Below, in pieces: positions 7,909-16,353 of a stretch of DNA of 64,000 nt; the first letter of the stretch is position 1; every line of letters starts with the position of its first letter. The stretch covers positions 372,001 to 436,000 of the forward strand of contig NZ_QFYS01000003.1 in NCBI RefSeq assembly GCF_003254525.1, in the 5' to 3' direction. A program made the position numbers and the translations under genes. The DNA comes from Phenylobacterium kunshanense (GTDB lineage Bacteria > Pseudomonadota > Alphaproteobacteria > Caulobacterales > Caulobacteraceae). Below the pieces are notes generated by a model. That model had not been told where the DNA came from. It ran no database searches and saw only the letters and a list, made by a program, of their open reading frames with translations.

Positions 7909-9107
7909 TTCGAAACCGCCAGACTGAAGACTTCGGCGAGCTCACCGCGATACCGGTCGAGCAGAGCCTCGACGCCGGCGGAGCCCCGGGCGATGTCACC
8001 CTTCATCGCGTCGCGATCATCCAGTTTGCGGAGTGTGAACTCGACCGCCTCGTCGGTGTCCAGGCCCTTGACCGGTACGAGATGAGGGTAGCTGAGCACG
8101 CCCTCGAACAGGCCGGCGAACTTTCTGCTGTAGGCGACCGGCACGACCGGAACGCCGCTGGAGAAGGCGGCGATGCAAGCATGCATGCGACCCGAGACGA
8201 GGAAGTCGAGGCCCGAGATGTACGACTTCGCTTCGGAAGGGGAGGCGAACTTGGGGACCAGTATGACGCTCGGAAACGCCTCGGCGAGCTTCGCCGCCAC
8301 GCGGCCATCGTCATCCTGGGGCAGCGCATCGCTGTTCACGTGGCAGAGCAGCCGGACCGCGACATCGGATCGAGCGGACAGCGCAGCAAGCAGCTTGCGG
8401 GTATAGTCCGCGTAGTCGATCTGCATGCCGAACTCGTTCGCGCCGCTGTAGCCGCCGTTGAAGAGGAGGCCCGAGACGTTCACGCCGACTTCTGTCTTTC
8501 CGCCGTCGTTGTGCGATCGTCGTTCGAAAGGCAGCGCGAAGGCCACATCCACAGCCTGCAGGACGTTCGCCCGGGGGGCCATCTTGCGGGCGACATCGAA
8601 CGAGATGGGATCGCGAGCAACCACCGTGCGGGCATGGGTCATGGCGATGGACGCCAGGAACGTCTGCGGCTGGCGCGTGAAGGGGCCGATCGTCTGCGGA
8701 CTGAGGATCAGCGGCTTTCCGCGCGCCGTCGCCATCATCTTGCTTAGCCACAGGAAGCCAAATCGCTTCGGGCCGTAGATGTCGGTGAAGCTGTCACCGC
8801 CGCCGATGTCGAGCACGCAGTCCAGGTCCGCGAGACTTTGCCAGAAGGCGCCGCCGGGAAGCATCGCCCTGGCGCTGAGGGGAACGATCTCGACGTCGGC
8901 GTCCCTGACGTACGGTTCGACACCCGGATCGAGAAACCCCAGGACGCGAAAGCGAGGCTTCAATCCGACCGTCGCCGCGGCCTGTCGGGCAAGGGCGATG
9001 TTGCCAACGGTCAGCGCGCCGACGCCCAGATTGCCCGAATTCACCGAATGCCAGAGCAGGCCAACGACGACTTCTCCGGACTGCTGGACTGATCTAGACG
9101 CCGTCAT
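7905..9107 (-). CDS. polysaccharide pyruvyl transferase family protein
   Basis: A 400-residue protein of the WcaK/CsaB/PS_pyruv_trans family. Visible family features are the N-terminal GLLWHSVNSGNLGVGALTVG stretch, the glycine motif LDIGGGDSFTDIYG, the LSPQTIGPF segment and, near the C-terminus, GLDFLVSGRMHACIAAFSSG, which contains the conserved RMH. Such enzymes move a pyruvyl group from phosphoenolpyruvate to a sugar to form a ketal, adding negative charge to exopolysaccharide. It is the first gene of the three-gene minus-strand operon and is divergent from the GT2 gene at 9306. No signal peptide is visible, so it probably acts in the cytoplasm on lipid-linked intermediates. Confidence 0.88.
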   Translation of the reverse strand: MTASRSVQQSGEVVVGLLWHSVNSGNLGVGALTVGNIALARQAAATVGLKPRFRVLGFLDPGVEPYVRDADVEIVPLSARAMLPGGAFWQSLADLDCVLDIGGGDSFTDIYGPKRFGFLWLSKMMATARGKPLILSPQTIGPFTRQPQTFLASIAMTHARTVVARDPISFDVARKMAPRANVLQAVDVAFALPFERRSHNDGGKTEVGVNVSGLLFNGGYSGANEFGMQIDYADYTRKLLAALSARSDVAVRLLCHVNSDALPQDDDGRVAAKLAEAFPSVILVPKFASPSEAKSYISGLDFLVSGRMHACIAAFSSGVPVVPVAYSRKFAGLFEGVLSYPHLVPVKGLDTDEAVEFTLRKLDDRDAMKGDIARGSAGVEALLDRYRGELAEVFSLAVSK

Positions 9108-9305
9108 GGTCGATGTGCCTGTACGCGAATCGTTCGCCGGAGGTCATTCCTTCACCCAGCACACATCAACAAGATGAAAATGGCATGCGATGTGCGAAGG
9201 CCATCGCCACCACCGGGGATCCGACCAGGTTTGAGAATTGCCGGCGGACCCTTACGATCCACAGACCCGTGCGCCGGCACGGGGATATGCAGTCGGGACT
9301 GTTGA

Positions 9306-10283
9306 ATGGCGTTTGTCGCACCGAATGAAGATGCGCCGGTAGAGCTGTCGATCGTCATCATCAGCTACAATACGAAGGACCTCACGCTGCAGGCTCTGGA
9401 GAGCCTGTTCCGGCATCCCCCGCCTGTGAACTTCGAGGTTCTCCTGCTCGACAACGCGTCGCTGGACGGCAGCTTCGCCGCGATTGACGCCAGGTTCCCG
9501 CAGATCCAGGCCATCGCCCATCCAACGAACGTGGGCTTCGCCGCGGGGAACAACATTGCCGCGGAACGGGCGCGCGGACGACGGATTCTGCTGCTCAATC
9601 CCGACACGATCACGCTCGAGAACAGCCACGCGGGCCTCTGGGCCTTTGCCGAGGCAGAGCCAGGGCGCGGCATCTGGGGCGGGCGGACGTTGTTCCCGGA
9701 CATGACGCTCAACCCGACCAGCTGCTGGCGGCGGATGACGCTCTGGAGCCTGACCTGTTCGGCGTTCGGATTGACGCACTGGGGACACCGCAGCTCGCTG
9801 TTCAACCCGGAGGCCATGCCCGAGTGGAAGCGTGACTCCATCCGCGACGTCGATATCGTCACCGGCTGCTTCCTGTTGATCGATACCGCGCTGTGGCGTC
9901 GCCTGGGGGGCTTCGATCCGGCGTTCTTCATGTATGCGGAGGAAGCGGACCTGTGCCTCCGCGCGGCGGAGATCGGCGCCAATCCCGGCATCTCACCCGC
10001 TGCCGAGATTGTGCACATGGGCGGGGTTTCGGAAGCGACGGGCGTGGACAAGATCGTCAAGACGGTCCGCGGGCGCGTCACACTGATGAAGAAGCACTGG
10101 AATCCGCTGGCCGTCGCGCTCGGCCGCGGGCTGCTCCTGATGTGGTCGGGGTTGCGGCTGGTGGGCTCGCGCTTCGTCAGTGGACGTCGGGACGCGCCGG
10201 GTACGGCGCAAGAGAAGTGGAGGCTGGTCTGGAGCCGTCGGCGGGAATGGCTCGCCGGCTATGATGCGCGGCCGGCGCAATGA
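9306..10283 (+). CDS. family 2 glycosyltransferase (WbbL/rhamnosyltransferase-like)
   Basis: A 325-residue GT2 enzyme. The N-terminal nucleotide-binding strand reads LSIVIISYNTKDLTLQAL. The metal-binding DxD-type motif is in LLLNPDTITLE, and the acceptor/base region is YAEEADLCLRAAEIG. The C-terminal 60 residues contain a hydrophobic segment (GRGLLLMWSGLRLV), which may attach it to the membrane. The layout resembles WbbL-like transferases that add a deoxysugar to a lipid-linked chain; donor and acceptor cannot be read from sequence. The stop overlaps the start of the deacetylase gene in ATGA, so the two form an operon. A 198-bp region separates it from the divergent pyruvyltransferase gene. 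Confidence 0.88.
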   Translation: MAFVAPNEDAPVELSIVIISYNTKDLTLQALESLFRHPPPVNFEVLLLDNASLDGSFAAIDARFPQIQAIAHPTNVGFAAGNNIAAERARGRRILLLNPDTITLENSHAGLWAFAEAEPGRGIWGGRTLFPDMTLNPTSCWRRMTLWSLTCSAFGLTHWGHRSSLFNPEAMPEWKRDSIRDVDIVTGCFLLIDTALWRRLGGFDPAFFMYAEEADLCLRAAEIGANPGISPAAEIVHMGGVSEATGVDKIVKTVRGRVTLMKKHWNPLAVALGRGLLLMWSGLRLVGSRFVSGRRDAPGTAQEKWRLVWSRRREWLAGYDARPAQ

Positions 10284-11050
10284 GCTTCACGGACGCGACC
10301 AAGCGCGCCATCGCCACGGTCTGGGACCTGGTCCCGAAGCGACCGGCGCTGACGGTGCTCTACTACCACGCGGTGAGAGCCGACCAGGCCGCCGCTTTCG
10401 AGGCCCAGATGGCGCTACTGCGCCGGACGGCGAACATCGTGCCGGCTGACCACACGGGGCCGCTCGACCGCGATCGTCCCAATGTGGCCGTGACCTTTGA
10501 CGATGCGTTCCGGTCCGTGCGCGAGCACGCCCTGCCGGCCCTGATCCGGCACCGCGTTCCGGCGACCATCTATGTTCCGAGCGGCTGGCTGGGGCGAACG
10601 CCGGGCTGGGCCATGGAGACCAGCGCGGACCGCGAGGAAGTGGTGATGAGCGCCGAGGAGATCGCGCGTCTGCCGACAGACCTGATCGCCATCGGGTCGC
10701 ACACCGCCGATCACCCGCGCCTTTCGACCCTTCCCGTGGATGAGGTCGACAATCAGCTTGTCGGGTCGCGCCGGGCCCTGGAGAGCCTTCTGGGCCGGCC
10801 GGTCGACACGCTGGCGTTCCCTTACGGCGATCACAATGCGGCGGTCGTCGAGCGCGCGAAGGTGGCAGGCTATCGGCATGTGTTCACGGTGTCGCCTGAG
10901 GCGATCGCCGCCGGATCGGTGGCGCTCGTCCGCGGCAGGACTTCGGCCGACCCGTCGGATCCGCTCCCCGTCTTCGCCCTGAAGAGCCGCGGCGCCTACG
11001 CCATCATGCCGCTATTCTACCGTCTCAAGCGCTGGCTTCGCGGGCGCTGA
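10280..11050 (+). CDS. polysaccharide deacetylase (NodB homology domain)
   Basis: A 256-residue protein of carbohydrate esterase family 4. The three usual motifs are present: VAVTFDDAFRSV (TFDD around residue 72), IAIGSHTADHPRLS (metal-binding His pair) and LAFPYGDHN. LYYHAV near residue 37 is also typical. It lacks an obvious cleaved signal, so it may act in the cytoplasm or remain membrane-associated through its basic C-terminus. It is coupled to the upstream GT2 by a four-base overlap. Its last 39 bases overlap the end of the convergent HAD gene. Its likely role is removal of N- or O-acetyl groups from the exopolysaccharide or its precursor. Confidence 0.88.
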   Translation: MSFTDATKRAIATVWDLVPKRPALTVLYYHAVRADQAAAFEAQMALLRRTANIVPADHTGPLDRDRPNVAVTFDDAFRSVREHALPALIRHRVPATIYVPSGWLGRTPGWAMETSADREEVVMSAEEIARLPTDLIAIGSHTADHPRLSTLPVDEVDNQLVGSRRALESLLGRPVDTLAFPYGDHNAAVVERAKVAGYRHVFTVSPEAIAAGSVALVRGRTSADPSDPLPVFALKSRGAYAIMPLFYRLKRWLRGR

Positions 11051-12892
11051 GGCGCCTTCCACGGTCAGGAAATCGACGGCGAGGTCGCCCGGCTTGATAT
11101 CCAGCCGCAGCGGGCCCTCGACATCGGTGGCGAAGCCCAGCTTCTCCAGCACCATCTCGGCTGCGCGATTGCGGTCCGTCCGCTTGAAGTTGACGATCAC
11201 CGACTGCGCGGGCGGCCGGACGCCATCCTCGGCCAGGCGCCAGAACAACGCCTGTTCGATGAACTTCCCCTGCACCCGGCAGGACAGCATGAAGTCCTCG
11301 ATCATGACGACCTCGCCGCCGTCGGGCGCGGTCTCTCGGCGGGACAGGCAGAAGCCGACCGTTCCGTAGCTGCCGAACTTGTCACGGCAGATGACCACAT
11401 GGCGTTCGCGGTTCGGGTCGGCGAGGATCTCGGCGATTTCGTCGCGGCTGTATTTGCGGCCTGAGAAGTTCAGCTGATTGGTCCGCTGGACGAGCTCCAC
11501 GACGCGCTCGAAGTCGTCGGGGGTGTCCGGGCGGATTTCGGTGTGGATGCCGCATTCGCGCAGGAACGACAGGTAGTCGTCGCCGAAGCTCTCGGCCGCC
11601 TGCTCGCGGACAATGGCCTCCCGATACATCTGACGGCGGGTCCGCGACTCCGGGGTGACGGCGCCCTGCAGGCGCGGATGATCGGCCAGCGTGGAGATCG
11701 CCGTCTCCGGCAGAACCTCCACCTCGGGCGCCGCGCCGGCCACCTCCTCGCGCTCGAACGGATTGTCGTCGATGAACAGCACTGTGTCCGAGCCGATATC
11801 GATCGCCTTGACGATCTTCTTCAGCCCTTCGGATTTCGGGCCCCAGCCGATGCGCGGGTGCAGGACATACTCAGCCAGGCCCAAAGCTTCGAGCTTGGAC
11901 ATGGCGTCGTCATGGGCGTTCTTGCTGGCGACGGAGATGAGGATTCCACGCTCATCCAGCGTCCTGAACAGGTCGTGGACACCGTCGCGCAGCTTCACCT
12001 CGCCTTCGAGCAGAACACCTTCCCAGAGCGTGTTGTCGAGGTCGAAGACCACCAGCTTGGCGGCCTTGGCCGGCGCGACCTTGTCCGCGCGGCCGGTCTC
12101 GGCGCCTGACGTCTTCTCGAACGCGACAAGGTCCAGCCGCCGGAAGATCAGATGTGCGTCGTCGCCGTCCGCTGGGGTGAGGGCGAGATTGAAGGGCAGC
12201 CCCGAGAGCAGGATCTCCCGCATGTCGTCGAGCGGAATCTCGTGCCGCGAGAAGCCGGGCGTGGCTTCGATGGCTACGGTCATGGTGCGGGGGAGTTGAT
12301 CCGAGCGTACGGCGCGGGGAAGGCGCGCCTTGTCGATCATGGCCGTCAGGAGAAGCCGCACCGGCTGGGCGCCGGGATTGATGATCTCGGCCAGGAACGC
12401 GTCGGCGGCGGGCGCGAGGGCCTTGGCCTGCAGCCGGTTGTTGATCCGCTTGTGGAGCGCTTCCATGGCGGTCGCCCAGCGGCTCTGCCCCGTGACCTTC
12501 GCGATGGCCCGGCCGATCGGCGCGACGAGGGGGGTGGCGAGGGTGAGCAGGCGTTCGTCGCGGGCCACCTTGTCGGCGGGCATCAGCGCCGCGTTCCCCT
12601 GGGCCTCCAGCTTGCCCCAGCGACGGAAGCGGACCTCGGCGGCCGGCGCGTCCGGGGCGCTCGCGCCGGGATTGCGGACGATGCCATCCTCGAAGCGGCG
12701 GCACTTGCCGGCCGGCGTCGGGTCAAAGAGATCGCAGCTCGAATAGCAGGCCGGCGCAGCGCATTCGACGCAGTGCTCGGCCCAGGCCAGCAGGGCGCGA
12801 TGGGTGATCGCCGGTGCGTCCGACCCGGCCGCCTGGGGCGCCTCGACCTTCGTCGGCGGGCGCTTGGGTTTGGCGTCTTCGAACTGGAACAT
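11012..12892 (-). CDS. HAD-IIIC (FkbH-like) protein with Cys-rich N-terminus
   Basis: A 626-residue protein. Residues about 278-450 form a HAD-IIIC phosphatase domain with the nucleophile motif VVFDLDNTLWEG (Asp284, Asp286), SVASKNAH and LFIDDNPFEREEV. FkbH-type members transfer the glyceryl group of 1,3-bisphosphoglycerate to a carrier protein. Residues 450-610 resemble the acetyltransferase-like tail of FkbH (LNFSGRKYSRDEI). The first 70 residues carry five cysteines, C41-x2-C44-x4-C49-x3-C53-x10-C64, suggesting a metal or Fe-S site that ordinary FkbH proteins do not have. Residues 80-270 match nothing I recognise; YxSCDLF and a beta-rich region are visible. It overlaps the convergent deacetylase gene by 39 bp. 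Glyceryl decoration of the polymer is a hypothesis. Confidence 0.8.
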   Translation of the reverse strand: MFQFEDAKPKRPPTKVEAPQAAGSDAPAITHRALLAWAEHCVECAAPACYSSCDLFDPTPAGKCRRFEDGIVRNPGASAPDAPAAEVRFRRWGKLEAQGNAALMPADKVARDERLLTLATPLVAPIGRAIAKVTGQSRWATAMEALHKRINNRLQAKALAPAADAFLAEIINPGAQPVRLLLTAMIDKARLPRAVRSDQLPRTMTVAIEATPGFSRHEIPLDDMREILLSGLPFNLALTPADGDDAHLIFRRLDLVAFEKTSGAETGRADKVAPAKAAKLVVFDLDNTLWEGVLLEGEVKLRDGVHDLFRTLDERGILISVASKNAHDDAMSKLEALGLAEYVLHPRIGWGPKSEGLKKIVKAIDIGSDTVLFIDDNPFEREEVAGAAPEVEVLPETAISTLADHPRLQGAVTPESRTRRQMYREAIVREQAAESFGDDYLSFLRECGIHTEIRPDTPDDFERVVELVQRTNQLNFSGRKYSRDEIAEILADPNRERHVVICRDKFGSYGTVGFCLSRRETAPDGGEVVMIEDFMLSCRVQGKFIEQALFWRLAEDGVRPPAQSVIVNFKRTDRNRAAEMVLEKLGFATDVEGPLRLDIKPGDLAVDFLTVEGASAPAKPALETVE

Positions 12893-13006
12893 GGTGTCTC
12901 TGCTTTGCCCGGGCGGCGGCCAGGCGACGTCCGGCCTGCGACCTGCCCCAATCTGTGTACGCGGCGTTCGTTACGCCAGAGGCGCTGCAAGGTTCGCGCC
13001 GGTCGA

Positions 13007-14689
13007 CTATGCGAGGATCACACCCTTCTTCCGCTTCGTCTTCTTTTCCTTTGGAACCTCCGGCCCCTGCTCGAGCCGGGCCCGATAGACCAGAGCCGAC
13101 ATGGCGCCCAGCATCATGAACGCGATCGGCTGGTTCTCAGTGCCGGCGTAGATCGACTTGATGACGAAATAGACGAAGAGCGCGATGGTCAGCGGAACAA
13201 TGAGCGCCAGCTCTCGGCTCTTCACGCCGCGCGCCACCGTCCGCAGGCCCGCCGCGACCGCGACCAGGAACGCGCCGTAGAAGGTGACGAAGCCTAGCAC
13301 GCCATAGTCCAGCCCGATCGCCAGCCAGTAGCTGTCGATCGTGAGGGTGCCGGCCGGATTGCGGAAGCCGAGTGCGCCGGCGCCTCTGGCGGCGCCGTGG
13401 CCCCAGGGATGTTGGAAGACGAGGGGAATGCCCTCGGCCCATTGGTCGTAGCGGGCTTCGGTGCTTGCCTGGTGTTTGCCGCCGCCGATGGTCATCACGC
13501 GGAGGCGGTTGAACGAGAGCACGGCCACGATGAAGGCCATGGCTGTCGCGGGATAGGAGAGAACCACCGCGGGCCCGATCAGGCCGCGCGGGTTCTCGCG
13601 CCACCGCAGCAGTCCCCACAGGAAGATGTAGATGCCGATCGACATGATGTAGCCGACGACGCCGAGGCGAGTGTCGGTTGTGAGAATGCCGAAGAATATT
13701 ACGGGGAGCAGAACCAGCCCGAGCGCGCGGATCCACAACCTGAATCCTGGGCCAGCGACCATGTGCAGGATGAAGGGCGTGCAGAGAGCGAGGTATTCGC
13801 CGAGGGCTAGCGGCGTCGCGAAGATCGCCTGACTCCGATAGATATTGGTGCCGGCGCGACCTGTTGTTCCAAACATTCTTTGAACGGACGGGTCGTCAAC
13901 CGACAGCCAGCTTGGAATGCTGTTGGCCCATAGAATCTGCCCAACTTGTCGTTCGCGAATGGCGATGCCTGTCAATATGACGCCGCAGGTAACGATGATC
14001 GCAATAAAGAACCATCCGCTTTTTGGCTTTCTAAAAGCGTAGGCGGCGACAAAGAACATCGCGATCCAGCTGATGGAGTATATTATAACCTTTTGTATCG
14101 AGAATTGAGGTGTTCCCGACAGCGGAATGGTTATGATTTGGATGGCACCGAAGGCGGCGACCATCTTCCAAAGCGAAGGAATTGTTTCGAGAGACTGCAT
14201 CGTGTCATCTCGAAATTGCCTGGATATTGATATGGATATCGCCAGAACAAGGACCAGGGGGAATCCGATGAGCCGCGCCATATTGATCCAGGGCAAGCCG
14301 GGAAGCGTGATGGCCAAGTAGCTCGGCCAAAGGGCTGTCGAGATCAGAAACGCGAAGAAAAGTCGCTCGAGCAGCCGCGTCGGCGCTGCGCCGAGCTCGG
14401 GCAGGGCCCAGACCATGAGCATCAGGAGAACCCCGAGCGGCGCGATGAAGTGCGTTGCGCGGATCGGGGCGGTAAGGCTGAAGCCGAAGCCGTAGAGATA
14501 GCAGGCTACGGCCAGGATGACGGCAAAGCCGACCACGAATCCGGGGCGGCCGGGGCGCGTGTACTGAGGCAGGATGACGCTCGTGCGCTGGTCGAGCTGC
14601 TGGCGCCATCCGTCGGCAATGCGCGACAAGAGGCCTGCGGGGCGGGCGCCCCCATCGGTCTTCGCGATGCGTGCGAAAGGCGTCTTCAT
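13007..14689 (-). CDS. O-antigen ligase/polymerase-like membrane protein (Wzy-type)
   Basis: A 560-residue polytopic protein with about 10-12 hydrophobic segments, starting near residue 55 (GFVVGFAVILAVACYLYG). Large periplasmic-type loops lie around residues 260-330 and 390-440, the second ending in the PWGHGAARGAGALGFRNP region, which resembles the Wzy_C/WaaL conserved loop (H-G-x-G). The C-terminus is strongly basic (EKKTKRKKG). The gene directly follows the Wzx-like gene with an ATGA overlap, the usual pairing of polymerase and flippase. The middle of the gene (about 13850-14250) is clearly AT-richer than its surroundings, which suggests a mosaic or foreign origin. The polymerase role is inferred from topology and neighbours. 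Confidence 0.82.
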   Translation of the reverse strand: MKTPFARIAKTDGGARPAGLLSRIADGWRQQLDQRTSVILPQYTRPGRPGFVVGFAVILAVACYLYGFGFSLTAPIRATHFIAPLGVLLMLMVWALPELGAAPTRLLERLFFAFLISTALWPSYLAITLPGLPWINMARLIGFPLVLVLAISISISRQFRDDTMQSLETIPSLWKMVAAFGAIQIITIPLSGTPQFSIQKVIIYSISWIAMFFVAAYAFRKPKSGWFFIAIIVTCGVILTGIAIRERQVGQILWANSIPSWLSVDDPSVQRMFGTTGRAGTNIYRSQAIFATPLALGEYLALCTPFILHMVAGPGFRLWIRALGLVLLPVIFFGILTTDTRLGVVGYIMSIGIYIFLWGLLRWRENPRGLIGPAVVLSYPATAMAFIVAVLSFNRLRVMTIGGGKHQASTEARYDQWAEGIPLVFQHPWGHGAARGAGALGFRNPAGTLTIDSYWLAIGLDYGVLGFVTFYGAFLVAVAAGLRTVARGVKSRELALIVPLTIALFVYFVIKSIYAGTENQPIAFMMLGAMSALVYRARLEQGPEVPKEKKTKRKKGVILA

Positions 14690-16125
14690 TTCGCTCTCTT
14701 AAGCATCCGCGCCGCCAGCTCCAGTCCACTCCGGACTGTCTCCCGCTCCCGGTTGAAGGTCCAGGCTGTGAAGGCGATGGCGGCGGGAATCAATACAGCA
14801 AGTCCCCATGTCCACTGGCGTTCCAGCGTGTTGGTCAGCGCCAGGACGATCACGGATCCAGACGCGAACATGACAATGCGGTCGAAATCGTAAGCGGCGG
14901 GTTTGTTGCGTGCGCGGTTCAACAGGAGAACGCCCGTCACCAGAGCCGCCAGTTCGCCGAAGATGAAGCCTGACACCACGCCCGCCACGCCACCGATGAG
15001 CGCGTAGCCCAAGGCCGCGGCGGGAATGCCCAGCGCGCGGGCGAGAGTGTTTGCGGTCACGATGCGGCTTTGTCCGATCCCGAGCGCCAGGGTCACGGTC
15101 CAGACGCGCAGGAAGCGCCCGCCTTGCAGGACGCCGATCAAAGCGATCAGCCAGGCGGCCTGCTGGAACTCATGGCCGAAGAGCAGCGGAACGACAGGCG
15201 GCGCGACGACGGCGAAGCCGATGATCATGCCCAGCGCGAGCAGTAGTGATTGTCCCCCGAGCAAGTCGGCCGGCCCGGCTCTCGACGCATTGAGCGGGTC
15301 CTTGGCCACCAGGGGCAGGTGGATCCCCTGCACGAAGCGCGAGATGGCCATGCTGGGGTAGAGCACCAGCAACAGGATCGCCGTATACCGGCCAAGCGCC
15401 TCCAGGCCCAGGAGGCCCGAGATCATCATGCGATCGCTCTGGCTCGCCGCGAACAGCAGGACTCCGTTGATGATCAAGGGGATCGCGAAAGTGCGCAGCC
15501 GACGGACGTGCTCGGCGGGCCAGGCCCACCGGTAAGCCCGCTCCGCATAGATGTGCGAGACCACGACCAGAACGAGGGATCGTGTGATCAGGCCGTAGAG
15601 CACGGCCGTGTAGTCCCGTGTCGCGAACGCTGCGACCAGTGTCGCCGCCAGGCCCAGGAGCTCGGAGGCGACCATGCCCCGTCCCTCGATCCTGAAGTCG
15701 TTGGTGCGCTGCAGGCGGCGCAGATCCAAATGCAGCAGGCCGCCAATCAAGGGGGCGAAGCCCAGGACCGCCAACCCGACGATCAGCGCCGGCTCACCGA
15801 ACCACGCGGCGATCGGCCATGCGGCCAGGGCCAGGCCGATCGCCATGAACAGGCCCCGCAGGGCGAACACCAGTTGGACGAGGCTCTGAACCTCGGGTTT
15901 GTCGCCATCGCGATCCTGCACCAGGAAGCGGTCCGCCCCCGTGTCGCTGATCATTTCGAAGAAGTTGGTGGCGAGGGTCAGCACCGCCACAAGCCCGAGC
16001 TGTTCCGGGCCAAGAAGCCGCGCGAGTATGGTGTACCGAAGAAGGGCGCAGGCTTGCGCCGTCAAGGAGCCGACCAGGAACAGCTTCGCGCCGCGACGGC
16101 CTCGGCCGGCAGTAGTTTCGGTCAA
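14686..16125 (-). CDS. oligosaccharide flippase (Wzx/MATE-like)
   Basis: A 479-residue, roughly 12-14-span membrane protein of the polysaccharide-exporter (Wzx) family. The start of the fold is seen in LFLVGSLTAQACALLRYTILARLLGPEQLGLVA, followed by ISDTGADRFLVQD, both typical of this family. It would move undecaprenyl-linked repeat units across the inner membrane for the polymerase encoded immediately downstream (four-base overlap). The frame is open up to a TTG at 16209, but the TTG at 16125 is preferred: it is preceded by GAGGGGCAGGCG and places the start just before the basic pre-membrane segment. Start choice is uncertain because no ATG is available. Confidence 0.85.
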   Translation of the reverse strand: MTETTAGRGRRGAKLFLVGSLTAQACALLRYTILARLLGPEQLGLVAVLTLATNFFEMISDTGADRFLVQDRDGDKPEVQSLVQLVFALRGLFMAIGLALAAWPIAAWFGEPALIVGLAVLGFAPLIGGLLHLDLRRLQRTNDFRIEGRGMVASELLGLAATLVAAFATRDYTAVLYGLITRSLVLVVVSHIYAERAYRWAWPAEHVRRLRTFAIPLIINGVLLFAASQSDRMMISGLLGLEALGRYTAILLLVLYPSMAISRFVQGIHLPLVAKDPLNASRAGPADLLGGQSLLLALGMIIGFAVVAPPVVPLLFGHEFQQAAWLIALIGVLQGGRFLRVWTVTLALGIGQSRIVTANTLARALGIPAAALGYALIGGVAGVVSGFIFGELAALVTGVLLLNRARNKPAAYDFDRIVMFASGSVIVLALTNTLERQWTWGLAVLIPAAIAFTAWTFNRERETVRSGLELAARMLKRAK

Positions 16126-16248
16126 CGCCTGCCCCTCGTCGAAGTTGCTGCGGGGCGGATGCCATGCCGCGACGGCAGCGCATTTCCCACGTCGCTGGCG
16201 CCCAAGCAACCTCGATTGTTAAGGCTGAATTTTGAGTAAATGAGTCGA

Positions 16249-16264
16249 GTTAATGCGTATTAAC
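16249..16264. promoter_or_regulatory. inverted repeat in the AT-rich leader of the RTX gene
   Basis: The sequence GTTAAT-GCGT-ATTAAC is a perfect 6-bp inverted repeat with a 4-bp spacer. It lies 90 bp upstream of the first RTX/beta-helix start, in a 140-bp intergenic stretch (16210-16353) that is far more AT-rich than the rest of the window. The shape fits a dimeric regulator site or part of a promoter. No such sequence precedes the second gene copy at 19809. Confidence 0.35.
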
Positions 16265-16353
16265 TGCCAAGCTTTAATCATTTGGAATGCCGTCGTCGCT
16301 AATTTGGGAAGCAACGGGATAACCCGAATAAATAGTCGATGGTGGTGCTTAAG

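Noticed and set aside
9108..9305. Possible small gene between the divergent pyruvyltransferase and GT2 genes
   Set aside because: Short frames there lack a ribosome site and any conserved pattern; the region is better read as a shared promoter.
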